In this document: piece by piece, positions 1 to 10,799 of the stretch | How the letters are laid out: every line of letters begins with the position of its first letter | Numbering within the stretch: the first letter of the stretch is position 1 | NCBI GenBank assembly: GCA_035772405.1 | Contig: JAYKKM010000057.1 | Location: 443,501-507,500 of the forward strand | Reading direction: 5' to 3' | Length of the DNA: 64,000 nt | Origin: Chrysogorgia sp. JL179-B06 | Lineage: Eukaryota > Cnidaria > Anthozoa > Scleralcyonacea > Chrysogorgiidae | Program-made: the position numbers and the translations under genes | The notes under the pieces: generated by a model | Told to the model about the DNA's origin: nothing | The model's input: the letters and a program-made list of their open reading frames with translations, nothing else | Databases searched by the model: none

Positions 1-271
1 TGGCACATGCACGTAAGTATAAATCACATCGGGTGAGGTATTATGGTCGTTTTACTCAAGTTTTTTTTTAAACTTTTGATATCTCATGAAATTAATACGA
101 TCACCTTGATTGACCTTCCTCTCTGGTCGTAAAACTCAAGGTCAATCAACAAAAAACTTGTCGTAAAACAACACCAGGTTTCATGAGATAAATATATACA
201 AAATTACAAAAACCTCTTGTATACGACCAGGTGCATATCCCCCTGATTTGATTACTGAAACCGGGCTTTAA

Positions 272-319
272 TAAAGGGTGACCGCCTAATATGGGGATCG
301 CTTAATACAGGTTTGACTG
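272..319 (-). repeat. Dispersed repeat, copy 1 (inverted relative to 1217-1271)
   Basis: The stretch reads, on the minus strand, CAGTCAAACCTGTATTAAGCG followed by a GGTCACC-containing tail. The same sequence occurs in the opposite orientation at 1217-1271, so the two copies could pair as inverted repeats about 0.9 kb apart. I take it for a member of a dispersed non-autonomous repeat family; no coding capacity is seen. Confidence 0.6.
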
Positions 320-660
320 TAGTTAGGAAGGGATAATCAGTTAAAATCACTCGGTTAGGAAGGATGATCTTCTCAAAATCATCTTGGTTTTGCAGCAAAA
401 TGATAGTGACATGTATAGTAGGAAGTGTAAAAAGTACAAAATAATCTTGGTTCTGCAGTATAATGGTATTTACATGTAGACAATGTATAATTTAGTTCAA
501 AATAATCTTGTCCAGCACTAAAATAATAGTTAGGAACAATCATCAGGTAAAAATCATCTTGGTTCTGCAGCAAAATGGCAATTAGGAAGGATAATCGGTT
601 CAAAATCATCTACATGTAGGTCCAGCAGAAAAATGGTTAATGATAGTTAGGAAGGATAAC
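320..660. repeat. Degenerate tandem repeat, unit about 55-70 bp
   Basis: Five or more imperfect units contain the phrases GGTTCTGCAGCAAAATG, TTAGGAAGGATAATC and CAAAATCATCTTGG in the same order. The open frame on the minus strand here (379-609) is only a translation of the repeat and has no start context, so it is not called as a gene. Confidence 0.6.
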
Positions 661-715
661 CTAATGTGATAATGTTATATTTACATGATTGAAACGATCG
701 CAGAAATAAAGAGTT

Positions 716-857
716 CTGCGATCATATGGAAACCATAAACCTGGCGAGCGTTGCGATCGCGGAGATATAAAAATTTCTATCTATCCGATCGAAACCGATT
801 TCTATATGAATGCAACGAGTCGACGATCGTTGCAATCGCTGCGATCATATGGAAACC
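716..857. repeat. Segment bounded by a repeated TGCGATCATATGGAAACC
   Basis: The 18-base phrase TGCGATCATATGGAAACC is present at 716-733 and again at 840-857, and CGATCG-type words are frequent between them. No gene is visible. From here to about 1000 the DNA holds nothing else that I recognise. Confidence 0.4.
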
Positions 858-999
858 GGGCTTTAGCGGTCACCTGTAATATTGTTGTTGCAATACACAG
901 GGGCATTTTGAAATTCTACAACCTCTGAAACGCTATTTCCTTCATTTTGACAACACATTTTAAAATAAGAACGCTGTATATTTTTGAACCCAAATCACG

Positions 1000-1045
1000 T
1001 TCTCTTCGCACATTTCTCCTTATTCTCTTCGCACATTTCTCCTTA
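1000..1045. repeat. Two-unit tandem repeat of 23 bp
   Basis: A 23-base unit containing CTCTTCGCACATTTCTCC is present twice head to tail. It is probably replication slippage. Confidence 0.6.
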
Positions 1046-1216
1046 AATTAAAAGTGTGGATACCTGCAAAACAATGCGTAACACTACTGTACCTTTGTTC
1101 TACAGTCCTTACTGCAGGAAAATATTTTTGTTGCCTTTTATTTAAAAAGAATTGTCCACACCAATATTATATAAAAGATCAAGCAACAGCATAATAATTG
1201 TAGTTACATGTATATA

Positions 1217-1271
1217 CAGTCAAACCTGTATTAAGCGGTCACTCATGGGGATTGAGCAGGTGACCGCTTTA
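1217..1271 (+). repeat. Dispersed repeat, copy 2
   Basis: This is the plus-orientation copy of the repeat at 272-319, starting CAGTCAAACCTGTATTAAGC and continuing through a second GGTGACCGCTTTA. Downstream, 1290-1775 is AT-rich with no recognisable gene. Confidence 0.6.
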
Positions 1272-1776
1272 GGCAGGCCCAATACGATATATAGTAAGTA
1301 TGTTAAGAAGTTTTCAGGACTTCAAATCATTAATTTTTTATATTACAAACTATGATCCTACTTTGAGTTCAACATGTAATAGATAAAATAGGAGTAGCCA
1401 AACTTTATGGGCATTTACAATGCCAAGCTGAATGCAAACTGTTGTAAATTCCCATAAAGAACAGATGCAAATATTTTACTTAGCAAATTCCCTTTGTTTT
1501 TATAAAACATGTGTAATAAATCAAAATTATTGGTCAAACATTTCTTTATAATTTTCCTCATGAATTCTAATTCAAGTTAAACATTTTCTCAATGGGGTCA
1601 TGATCACTTTATTTGTGACAGGCAAAACCATTATCTTGATAGAATTGAAAGGGCAATGCCTGCATCTTCATTTTAACATAAAAAAACAAAGCACTATAAT
1701 GCTCTTCATATTTCTGTACACAAGATAATATTAATTGCTGTCCTATAGCATTATGTTGCTTCAGAGGGGACTATTC

Positions 1777-2010
1777 ACCTTTAAAGTGCCTATATGGAGT
1801 TTGGGGATTTTCTAAAGTGAAAATTTACTATTTCCGTCATATTACGTCTAAACTAGGCCTTAGAGTCTTAAGAAAAATTGTAATATATCTTTTCATTGGA
1901 AAATGCAATTTTCATGGACTCAAGGTTACAAGTCACTTGTAACTTTGACAGGGAAAAAGTCCATGAAGATTGCATTTTCCAATCTTCATAGTGATGCCAA
2001 AGCAGGAATA
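1777..2010. mobile_element. MITE-like fragment related to the element at 43.48 kb
   Basis: The left end TTAAAGTGCCTAT matches the terminal repeat of the element at 43479-43964, and the line AAGAAAAATTGTAATATAT is shared. Inside lies its own inverted repeat: GGAAAATGCAATTTTCATGG and, about 60 bp on, a complementary stretch ending TTGCATTTTCC. The right terminal repeat is missing, so the copy is truncated. Confidence 0.45.
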
Positions 2011-2048
2011 TACTGTTGGAAAGAAATCATAATAAATTTGCAACATGA

Positions 2049-2470
2049 TATGATATGATATGAAAACTTTATTTAATGAGGGTAGCACATAATAGTGCAA
2101 GCACTAACAACCTTGTGGCCCTCTCAATATAAATATACAAATATGTTAGAAATAGATATGATATACAGTGTGAAGATATTACTATTACATGTCAATATTA
2201 ATTTGATTATAGAAGATAAAAATTATCTAAAAAATTATAAATTAAAATGATAGTGTTTTTGTTCTTCTAAAAAGTTTATAAACAAATTCGACCTCAGAGA
2301 TTTTGCACTTGGTAAAGTTTTTACAGATATCGGTTAGCTATTCCATATCTTAACCGAAAATGTTCTCCCACCTTCAGCAGTACGATTGTATTTAGGTGGG
2401 ATAAAAGTACATTTGGCATTTCTAGAATGTCTATCTCCATTTAACACAAGTAATTTATCCAGATAACTGG
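2049..2470 (-). mobile_element. LINE 3' end fragment (CR1/L2-like)
   Basis: Read on the minus strand, codons around 2470-2340 give the usual C-terminal LINE phrase TAEGGRTFSVKIWNS, followed by a 3' UTR ending in ...GCTACCCTCATTAAATAAAG at 2049-2080. The same 3' UTR closes the LINE fragment at 60455-60850, so both belong to one family. The copy is 5' truncated and no reverse-transcriptase core remains. From 2480 to 2980 I see nothing I can name. Confidence 0.55.
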
Positions 2471-2989
2471 GCGTACTTCCCTTTGTCCGGTTGATGTATT
2501 CAATATTTCATGCATTTGCACAATTGCAATGGGGAATTCAAAAGGTAAAGAAGTTGTCGTCTAACTACATCAGCTGACCTTCGATCCTTGTAATGGTACT
2601 ATAAAGACCTGATTCTGCAATTCGGTGGAACTCTTCACATTTAACTGATGACATAACGGACAGACATCTTCAAAACGCTTCACGATAACTTCAAACTTGC
2701 GATCAGGATATGTAAGCTTCTGAAACATAAACCATTTATCACATTCATTGAATTGAATTGAATGAATTTTTTGTTTAAAGAGGAAGCTTCATCACCAGAC
2801 CTCAACTTTGAAATTTGGGACGACACCCACCTAGGGGGGTCCGTAGTCATGCCCCTGAACATTTTTGAATCTCAAATGTCTGAAATGCCGTTTTCCTGCA
2901 TTTTGAGAGCATTTAACACATTTCTTACCCAAATATCGAATTACAAAATGCCCAGTAGTTGATTGTACAATAGTTTTTCTAACATTTGA

Positions 2990-3340
2990 ATTTGAATTTT
3001 ATTAAAATTTTCAAATGGCAGATTGTTGAAACAGTCAGCAATCTGAAAAACTTGAAATTACAAAAAGTGTCAGTTATTAAAATATAAAATATACAATCTA
3101 CAATATAAAATACAACAAATTAAAAATATATACATGTCAATAATCTATACTATACTCTTAGAGCTACTAATTTCATTCACTAGTGTCAAGTGAATCCCAT
3201 TTTCTAACACAATATGGTATAAAACTGTTCTTAAATCGTTCAGTCCTGCATTTAAAAAGTGGATACTTCCGAGGGTTCACAAACTGCCCAGTGCATGAGA
3301 TTTACAGATAGCTGCGTGAGAATGAAACCGAATGCGTGAG
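2990..3340 (-). mobile_element. LINE 3' end fragment of another family
   Basis: On the minus strand the stretch near 3330-3170 encodes RTERFKNSFIPYCVRKWDSL, a typical last segment of a LINE reverse-transcriptase ORF (polar residues, then F-I-P and W-D/N-S-L). The AT-rich remainder to 2990 would be its 3' UTR. No catalytic motif is present and the fragment is dead. Confidence 0.5.
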
Positions 3341-3700
3341 AGTTGAGGTCTGCATCAGCCTTAGCTCCTTTTCATGAAGGGACCTCCAAATAACATTACA
3401 GTGAAATTTAAATAACAAACTATATATAAAAGATCAAAAACCTATGTAAGTATACATAATTTAAAAGCAAAAACAAGCTATCAATATTCTAAAAATATTT
3501 CCAGTTATAGTTTTAAAAGCGTTAATTGAACTGCGCAGAATCGAGGATCCTCGCTTCCATTTTGGATTTGCAAGATAACTGTCTACAGTTCTTGTGTTTT
3601 CTGTTGGTTCGTTCAGAAATTCGACTGGTGGAATTTATTGTTGATTTTGGTTAACAACGTATTTCCTCTAGGTAAGATAATTATTCAGTAACTTTCCCAG

Positions 3701-4165
3701 CAGGAGCAGACTGGCTATCTCAGAGGATCCCGGCCGATTTGGTTTAAAAGGGGGCCCAGACTGCCCAGTGACACGGTCACTCAAATTATTGACTATAACA
3801 TTCTGCAGGTGAGACTGACGAAACTGACCGACTGCCTTAATAGCTGAGCATGAACAATGTGAGGTGTGACCTTCGACTTGCGACCTTCTTTTCACGCCAT
3901 TTCTGTGCACCACCATACATAGCGGTTAAGCAAGTATGATTACTTCATGTTAGGTTCACATACCAACCTAAACTTGTTACTTTTAGTCGCGTCTCAATCA
4001 TTCTCAATAGACCATTAAAGTCCAGTTGCTGGTTCAATCTTGCTATTTTTTTCACTTGCTATGAAAAGAAAGAACAATATCATTTCAATGGTCTGGAAGG
4101 GGGCCCCAGAAGCAGGGGCCCACCGGGTGATCGCACGGTAAGCCCGACTGGCCAGTCCGCCCCTG
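3701..4165. mobile_element. hAT-type non-autonomous element
   Basis: The segment begins CAGGAGCAGACTGGC and ends GCCAGTCCGCCCCTG, an imperfect inverted pair of the CAGGGGCGG type common to hAT elements. No transposase is encoded. The flanking 8-mers (TTTCCCAG and CTGCCAAC) do not match, so no target duplication can be shown. Confidence 0.45.
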
Positions 4166-4471
4166 CTGCCAACTAAATTTCAGTAGTTAGTTTAACACTT
4201 TAATATATAGAGAATATATAGTAACATGGATGTGCAGAAATATGGGATTTATTTCCAAGCATCCATGTATATTATTTATTTATTTCATACCACAGACAAT
4301 CTAAATCGAGAATAGAATTTTCCTTTTTACTTATCATTGGACGATGCTGAAACGATACCTTCACACGTATAGGCCCGGTTCATACACTGAACTTTATTGG
4401 GTTTGGTAGAAAACGCGGACTGCGGACTTGCCAATTTTTTTGGTAAAATTATATTTCTAATTCAGAGTCTT

Positions 4472-5365
4472 TTAGCATGTTTAGCCTCTAACTTTCGGAA
4501 ATGGCCTTTATGGTGTAATACAATACACACAGGTTAAATAAATTAGCCTATTGATCTTTACTGATAGAACAGTTCTTTTTATGTGTCGGTAACGACACTG
4601 GGACTTGCTGAAACTAAACAGATCACATACAATTAACCGATACATCTCCGCGTTTCCTGTTAAGTGATTAAATAGATTTGCTCTCACCTGCACCTATATT
4701 TAGTATATTTACTACTTTATTTAGTATATTTACTCTCACACACTCTGATGATGTTACGGGTTGTGAAGAAACGTTGGTTTTACAATTTTCTTTAAATATA
4801 TTATATCTATAATATGCCGTTAGTGCTTTACTCAAAGTTATTTCCTGGGCCGAATCATATTCTTAACAAAGCTTTCCGCCGGGTTAGATGAATCTCGTGT
4901 CCAGAAAGCGAAGTCTTGTTAAGAATATGATTCGGCCCAGGAAATAACTTTGAGTGAAGCACTGACGGCATATTATGGACATAATATCTTCAAAGAAAAT
5001 TTTAATACCAACGTTTCTTCACAACCCGTAACATCATAAGAGTGAGATATTTACTAAATATAGGTGCAGGTGAGAGCAAATCTACTAAATCACTTAGCAA
5101 CAGGAAACGTGGAGATGTATCACTGAATTGTATGTGATCTGCTTAGTTTCAGCAAGTCCCAGTGTCGTTACCGACACATAAAAAGAACTGTTCTATCAGT
5201 AAAGATCAATAGGCTAATTTATTTAGCAAGGCCGCGAAAAAACCGTACCGCTACTAACATGTAAGAGTTGAACTTGTCAGGTTTAATCAATTAAGTAAAC
5301 CATGTGTGTGTATTGTATTACACCATAAGGGCCGTTGCCGAAAGTTGGAGGCTAAACATGCTCCA
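4472..5365. repeat. Long fold-back (inverted repeat) element, about 0.9 kb
   Basis: The left arm (about 4472-4870) and right arm (about 4913-5365) are near-complementary over some 350-400 bp, with a central loop of about 40 bp around 4871-4912. Landmarks present in both arms are AAGAATATGATTCGGCCCAG, GATGTTACGGGTTGTGAAG, GTGTCGGTAACGACACTGGG and AGCATGTTTAGCCTC. The right arm carries roughly 65 extra bases near 5229-5300 that the left arm lacks. There is no protein. The transcript would be one long hairpin. Confidence 0.8.
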
Positions 5366-5384
5366 GATTGTAAAGTTTGCCAAC

Positions 5385-5500
5385 TGCGCGGGTAAGGCGG
5401 ATCAAAGCATCGAAAATGCGCAGATGGGTACGTCTCAGTAGGTAAAAATGCGCGGATGGGCAGGCTCCGAGGTAAAACTGCGCAGAACGCCGCACCCCGC
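5385..5500. repeat. GC-rich degenerate tandem repeat
   Basis: Units of about 45 bp contain AACTGCGC, GGTAAAAATGCGCGGATGGG and GGTAAAACTGCGCAG. It stands out from the AT-rich surroundings. The open frames across it (5287-5622 minus) look like low-information translation, not a gene. Confidence 0.4.
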
Positions 5501-5961
5501 GGATATGGCACGTGCGATACGTCCGAATAGCACGTGTCATTTATTTGGCAAATAACAAGAATATGATGCGCTGCGCGTATCGTAAGTGAGTGATAATAGT
5601 GATATATGTGTATGGTAATCATATGACCAATGACGTATACTCGTAAGTGAATAAAATAAAGTGTACAGTATCATGCACTGATTGATGTGAAGTGTTAGCG
5701 GTTGTGTAAAAGTCAATTAATGAGACACGATAATTCTTTAAAGGAAACAATTTTATGATTCATTCAACTTGGCAATCACGATTCATTAATATACAATGTG
5801 AGATTACAGTCACAAAAGGAAAGGAAGTTTTGCTTTCTTTGTCGCTAGTTTCTTCATCACTCGTGGCATGTCTTGTTTCTTCATAATGATGGATCGGATG
5901 TCCTTATAAACCGGGATATGGTGTCTCTTCAGGTTTAATGTTTTGTTCCCATCCAGAACAG

Positions 5962-6059
5962 AGTTTCGTGGTACACAACAAAGTTTCGTAGAGCACAACA
6001 AAGTTTCGTAGAGCACAACAAAGTTTGGTAGAACACAACAAAGTTTCGTGGTACACAAC
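5962..6059 (-). repeat. Left terminal array of five 20-bp repeats
   Basis: Five head-to-tail copies of AGTTTCGTGGTACACAACAA with small changes (GTAGAGC in units 2-3, GTAGAAC in unit 4). The peptide read from it (repeated cysteine-rich phrases) is an artefact of the repeat. Confidence 0.8.
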
Positions 6060-6139
6060 TGATACAAAACAAAATTTCGGGAGACTGACAGAGTGATCAG
6101 TACCACCGTGCCCACCATCTTGGCCGGCCCATATTAACT

Positions 6140-7257
6140 ATGGCTGAAAGCGAAGGCTGCAGTATTCCCACGGGAGATGAGAAGGATATTATTTTAGAAA
6201 GGGATATGAATATGTTTCAATTGTAAATTTTTTAGCCAAGTTTCATCAAATAAACATGAGCATCAGGACATTGAAGAACAGATTGCGACAATAACTACGA
6301 AGGACACCTACATTCGATTTGAATTTGGTACGTGACAGAATGCTGAGGGAACTGAGTGGCCCTGGTTGCAGCGGAGGTTATAGGAGCATGTGGCATACTC
6401 TGCACTTGGAGAACATCCACGTACCTAGGTATGTTGTAGAACAACTGATGAGAGAGCTTGACCCAGATGTCTTGGTTGTGAGCAGAGGAAGTCACGGCGA
6501 TTGCATAGACGAAGGTACTTCTCTCCAGGTCCAAACCATACATGGCACGTGGATGGGTATGACCAATTAAAACCCTTTGGGTTTCCCATCCATGGCTGTA
6601 TTGATGGGTGGAGCAGGAAAATAATGTGGCTAAAAGTAACGAAATCAAATAATAACGCAGAGGTTGTTGCCAATTTTTATCTGGACACAGTCTCAGGATT
6701 TGGTGGAACAAATGGCAGCCATGCAGTGTACACTGAAAAACAATATTGATGCTCATAAATATGGAACCTCTCCAGCAAACCAACGTATTGAGGGATGGTG
6801 GTCCTTTTTACGGAGGAACCGGTGCAGCTGGTGGATCGACTTTTTCAAGAATTTGATTGAGAAAGACATTGTTAATCCTGCAAATGAACTCCAACTGGAG
6901 TGTCTATGGTTCTGCTTTGCTCGACTAATTCAAGATGATTTGAATTCAGTCAAAGATCACTGGAATTCCCATCGAATAAGGCATTCTAGGCATGGCACTG
7001 TCAGTGGCAGACCTGATGAACTGTTCCTCCTTCCTGAGCTTCATGGTGGTACAGGCAACTTACTTTGCCAAGTGTCAAATGATGAAGTAGATTCGCAGAG
7101 AGAAAACTTAACATATGTGGAGGAGAAGAGTGTGCAACAAGAGTACTTTGAATATGTTCTGGCAAACACAGAATTAGATATGCCAAATACCTGTGAAGAT
7201 GGACTTCAACTGTATAGAACTCTAATAGATATTGCTGGCACAGATAGATACTCATAA
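6140..7257 (+). pseudogene. rve/integrase-core transposase remnant
   Basis: The likely start is ATG at 6140, with 28 open codons to a TAA. Homology resumes near 6250 with SIRTLK and continues through LRELSGPGCSGGYRSMW. The catalytic core follows in another frame (6501-6749), with WHVDGYDQLKPFG carrying the first Asp and HGCIDGWSRKIMWL. It returns to the first frame (6664-7257) with SPANQRIEGWWSF, which holds the Glu, and the C-terminal WNSHRIRHSR. The segment that should carry the second Asp (a D-x-GTEN type motif) is missing between the last two pieces. At least three frame breaks are present, so the gene is inactive. The family is common in fish and cnidarian genomes as integrase-core proteins of unknown element class. 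It converges with the HECT-like gene of the same element. Confidence 0.65.
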
Positions 7258-7429
7258 GGGCATTGGTTTCTAACAACAAATTAACAACTGCCAAACTGTT
7301 TATAATTAGCACCATCCGATAGATAAATCGATGCCAGGTGGTGTTATCCAGTACTGAGAGTTCCCTCTGGGTTGTTTTAGGAGAGTGGACATCACAATGT
7401 TGAGTTTAAAGTCACTTTATGCATGTTAG

Positions 7430-7589
7430 CAGGGATGGATCCAGCATGATCTGGTAGGGGGTGCTCTGGTGCCGAGTTGTCGGTCATCAGTATTCTGGCG
7501 GTCATGTGCACTCTCGCATACCACTACAGCAAGGCACTAGTCTTGCTTGACTACTGTATTGCACACCCCCCGCCCGCAAATCCACCCTG
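7430..7589. mobile_element. 160-bp hAT MITE with perfect 8-bp target duplication
   Basis: The element begins CAGGGATGGATCC and ends GCAAATCCACCCTG (inverted, imperfect). It is flanked on both sides by CATGTTAG (7422-7429 and 7590-7597), a perfect 8-bp direct repeat as expected for hAT. It sits inside the larger transposon between its two genes, so it inserted later. Confidence 0.8.
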
Positions 7590-8170
7590 CATGTTAGAGT
7601 GCAGACAATAACAATGAAATATTTGACTAACTAAATACTGGGACTATATATAGTACTAATTAGTTAATTCATTTTTAAACTAATTATTTGCTGATTATCT
7701 GATAACAATTTTGTTGTTGATTAACAGTCAAGGCGAAAATAGATAAAACTGGTGACACGACAAGTTATTGAAACTTATTTTTGAATTTTTTCCTTAACCA
7801 TCTCTTATGAATCTGGTTCAATCATTCAAAACAGTGCTTTATAAACAATCAGTTGTTGTGGTTTAGTGGTTACCACACATGTTTATGAGCTGAGCCTTAA
7901 ACCAGGGAATGTTGTTATAACTATCTAGAAAAAACTCCTTTTGAAAAAAACAAACATGCAGACTTTATTCACTCTATGAGCTTAGTAATACATAGCTGAC
8001 AGTGTACTCACTGTAAATGCAAATCAAAGTAACATTAACAGTAGCATTTTTAACAATAACATTTTCTTTGATACTGCAGGATGCAAATGTTCCAACTAAA
8101 CACAAATGTCAAATATTCAAACACACTAACGTTTGAAAAATACATGTTAAAGCGTTTTAAAAATTGTGTT

Positions 8171-8952
8171 CTAAACAATATCCATTTCCCACGAGTTTGC
8201 ATCCAGAATAGAATGGAACTCTTCTCGGAACTCTGGAAAGGACTGATAAGTAGATGGGATCTCTAGTGTAAAATTGCAGGTGTGTACTACTGGTCTTCTT
8301 TCTATACGATCTAGCCTTGTAAATATAATGGCAATACGATCACACAGCATTATGTCTGAACCAGTGACAAATTGAAAGAACTTGCCAAGTTTCGCTTTAT
8401 CAAGCCCACGGACAAATCTCTTCAGGTGCTTCATTGCATCTCTCTCTCCTTCATTTGTTTCTTCAGCTGCAAAACAGGCTATAACCCTTGAAACAGTTGG
8501 ATGGAGTCTTTCATAAAGGTTATCAACATCAGACTGTTGAGGGAAGCAATCGCGAAGCCATGGAATGACACTTTTCCAACACTCCGATACGTACTGTGGC
8601 TTTTGAATCAGCTCTTTATGAGTTAATTTCGTCAGAATGCCCTTTAAATTACTTGCATTGACAACTTTCTTACAATCAAAGGTGGATAGTAAATCGCACA
8701 ATTCATCATCAGACGGGTCAACCTGGGCATTAAGACACCTCAATGAGGTTTTTTTCACTTTCAGATACAAAGTTCATGAAAGACTTTAAGCATTTCTTCA
8801 CTTATTTCAGATTCTCCAAAGAGACAACTAACAAAGAATGTCTTTGATAACATCAACGGGAAATACTGACAAGATCTGAAGCCTTTTAAAAGGATCCTTC
8901 CAACTGCTTCCCACTGTGGTTTTTCATGAAATAGATAATTTAATGGTGTCAC
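8171..8952 (-). pseudogene. HECT-like ubiquitin-ligase C-lobe, transposon-encoded, frameshifted
   Basis: Two overlapping frames (8761-8952, then 8171-8770) form one gene with a frame change near 8765. The second piece (199 residues) contains GKFFQFVTGSD, matching the FxTG turn of the HECT fold. VVHTCNFTLEIPSTY near residue 160-175 matches the HTCF...LP.Y motif around the catalytic Cys of HECT E3 ligases (here Cys about 165). It ends SWEMDIV. HECT ligases form a thioester with ubiquitin on that Cys; whether this protein is enzymatic is not known. The orientation is opposite to the rve transposase, so the two are convergent. It could be an accessory protein of the transposon rather than a captured host gene, since comparable HECT-like genes sit in repeats elsewhere. 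The frame break argues that it is no longer functional. Confidence 0.55.
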
Positions 8953-8954
8953 TT

Positions 8955-10130
8955 CTACAATTTTTTTTACAACTGTTGTGTATGAAAACCTTCGTGAAGA
9001 TCATAAAGCCCAGCAACGGACTAAACACCTTTTAGCTCCAACCCAGTTGGTCGTGCACGGACGAACACTGCGCAATAAGGACCAAGCAATAAGGACTGCT
9101 TCTCCCTACCAAAGTATCGCACTAATAGGTACAAACATAGTTTTATTTCAGCTATGTGTTTCAACTGAGGTAACCATAAAAATTATATTTTAGAGACGAG
9201 GCTAGGAAAAAGATCAAGTTCCGGCCAAACATTTTTCATGAGTTTTGGCCAGAACAAGAACTTAGAAAAATCTATGTTCTGGTACGTGCATCACAACATA
9301 TTATGTTGAGAAAATTTTGTATTGGTGGCCCTGGTTAAATGCATCAAAGTGTAATACGTACTGTCATAACAAAATCATATTATATTTAGTGTATTACCTT
9401 CACTGGCAGGCTGGATTTCTGAAGCAACATCATCTTACTCAACAACGTCATCTGGATTTGGATAAAGCAAATAAAAATAACATGCAGACCCTTGTTACAC
9501 AAGAACCAAAAGTTTTTTTGTAGCGATAAATAACTGGCTATATAAGTCTTTGACAATTATGAGATTGTGATTTTTAATGTATTGTTACCTGGAATAAATG
9601 CACCAAATTCAACTGAACTGTTGGTGGTGACTTCAACACATGTAGAAGTACATGAGGGACCTAAAAGAAATATGGAATTGATAAACAAATTATAATTCAT
9701 TTTGAAACATAGCACTGGTATAGGCTGTGGGGCAAGATGACTAATTATTTTTGACAAATGACAAAGCTGGAAAGAAAGGCACATTTTAGTAGAACTTTTT
9801 AGCCTACTCTAGTAGAGGGAATGAGAAAAACATTGATATTTTTATGCATGAATCAATTTGTCATGTAACCACCCTCTCCTGGGCAACCCCGAGGACAATG
9901 TAGAAAATCCAATCCCGGGGGTGGGGAATTGTTTTATTAATTTTGTCTCGGGGGTATAGGGCAGGGATGCAAGTATACATGGGAGTCTGGTAACTAAGGT
10001 ATCCATATTCAAAATGTCGACGAATTTGTTGAAAGATTTTGCTGGCAAAAATCGATGCAAGGGTGCTGGAAAAAGCTAGAGCCCAAAGGAAGCAGCAATA
10101 GAAATGAGCCACTGTTTTTTTAATTAATTT
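8955..10130. other. No gene recognised (interior of the 4.4-kb transposon)
   Basis: Several short open frames exist on both strands but none has a motif or conserved look. Near 10014 an ATGTCGACG opens a frame of 19 codons that stops, possibly the decayed first exon of an element gene. Confidence 0.3.
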
Positions 10131-10223
10131 ACATTTCATGTTAAATGTGTTTAATTCTGACAAAACATGGCGGCCAATCCGGGGCATAGGTCTCCCGAAA
10201 TTTTGTTTTGTATCAGTTGACGG

Positions 10224-10330
10224 TTGTGTACCACGAAACTCTGTTGTGTACCACGAAACTTTGTTGTGTACCACAAAACTCTGTTGTGTACCACGAAACT
10301 CTGTTGTGTACCACGAAACTCTGTTGTGTA
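10224..10330 (+). repeat. Right terminal array of 20-bp repeats
   Basis: Five full copies and one partial copy of TGTGTACCACGAAACTCTGT, the inverse of the array at 5962-6059. The copies are closer to identical than those on the left. Reading frames through it on either strand give repetitive peptides and are not genes. Confidence 0.8.
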
Positions 10331-10369
10331 ACCAACCAAATATTGAGTTGTGTTTTGCCCTTGTGGGCC

Positions 10370-10795
10370 ACCGTACTGCAGCCCCCTCGTCGGGAACCTT
10401 AGCCCCCCTGTCGGGGGAATGAGCTGGAAAGAAAAAGGAGAAAAACAATATCAAAGCTAATCAACTTTCATCTCTGGCACGAATCTATCACCTCTGTGTT
10501 GTGCGCCTGCACGCTGTCATCTAGTTTTTGCACGAATAATTATTGTTAGAGTTAGTTTCGTATACAGTAAGGAAATACTGACTATAAAATGATGATTTTT
10601 ACTGTTTTTATTTTAATTTTTTTGTTAAAACTGCCCCCAAAATGCAGGAAATAGCGTTTCAGAGGCTTAGAAAATCAAAAATTCCCGGGGGAACATGCCT
10701 CCGAACCCCCCTACAAAAATTACCACCACTTGTTAGCCCCCCTGTCGTGGACCTTAGCCCCTGCGTTGGGGAATTCCTGGCGCCACCCCTTGTGT
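10370..10795. repeat. Short GC-rich repeated motif, two copies
   Basis: CCTTAGCCCC with a nearby CTGTCG occurs at about 10398-10415 and again at 10732-10765, ending in GGAATTCCTGGCGCC. These may be the ends of a small non-autonomous element. The intervening 300 bp hold no gene. Confidence 0.3.
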
Positions 10796-10799
10796 GACT

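Larger units (their letters stand above)
5962..10330. mobile_element. DNA transposon with repeat-array termini, rve transposase and HECT-like gene
   Basis: Both borders are arrays of the same 20-bp unit in opposite orientation (5962-6059 and 10224-10330). Each is followed inward by the same 24-bp stretch containing GATACAAAACAAAATTTCGG. Between them lie a plus-strand integrase-type transposase remnant (6140-7257) and a minus-strand HECT-like gene remnant (8171-8952). Two convergent genes inside matching inverted ends point to one element of about 4.4 kb. I think it belongs near the IS3EU group, but that name is from memory and not tested. Target duplications are not identifiable, so the true ends may lie a little outside the arrays. 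Confidence 0.6.

Noticed and set aside
320..660. CRISPR-like array here or at 38762-38950
   Set aside because: The repeats are degenerate, spacers are not uniform, no cas genes are present and the surrounding DNA is clearly eukaryotic.
5810..6118. Open frame with repeated cysteine-rich peptide (and its counterpart at 10138-10454)
   Set aside because: The peptides are translations of the 20-bp terminal repeat arrays in whichever frame is open, and both strands give similar frames.
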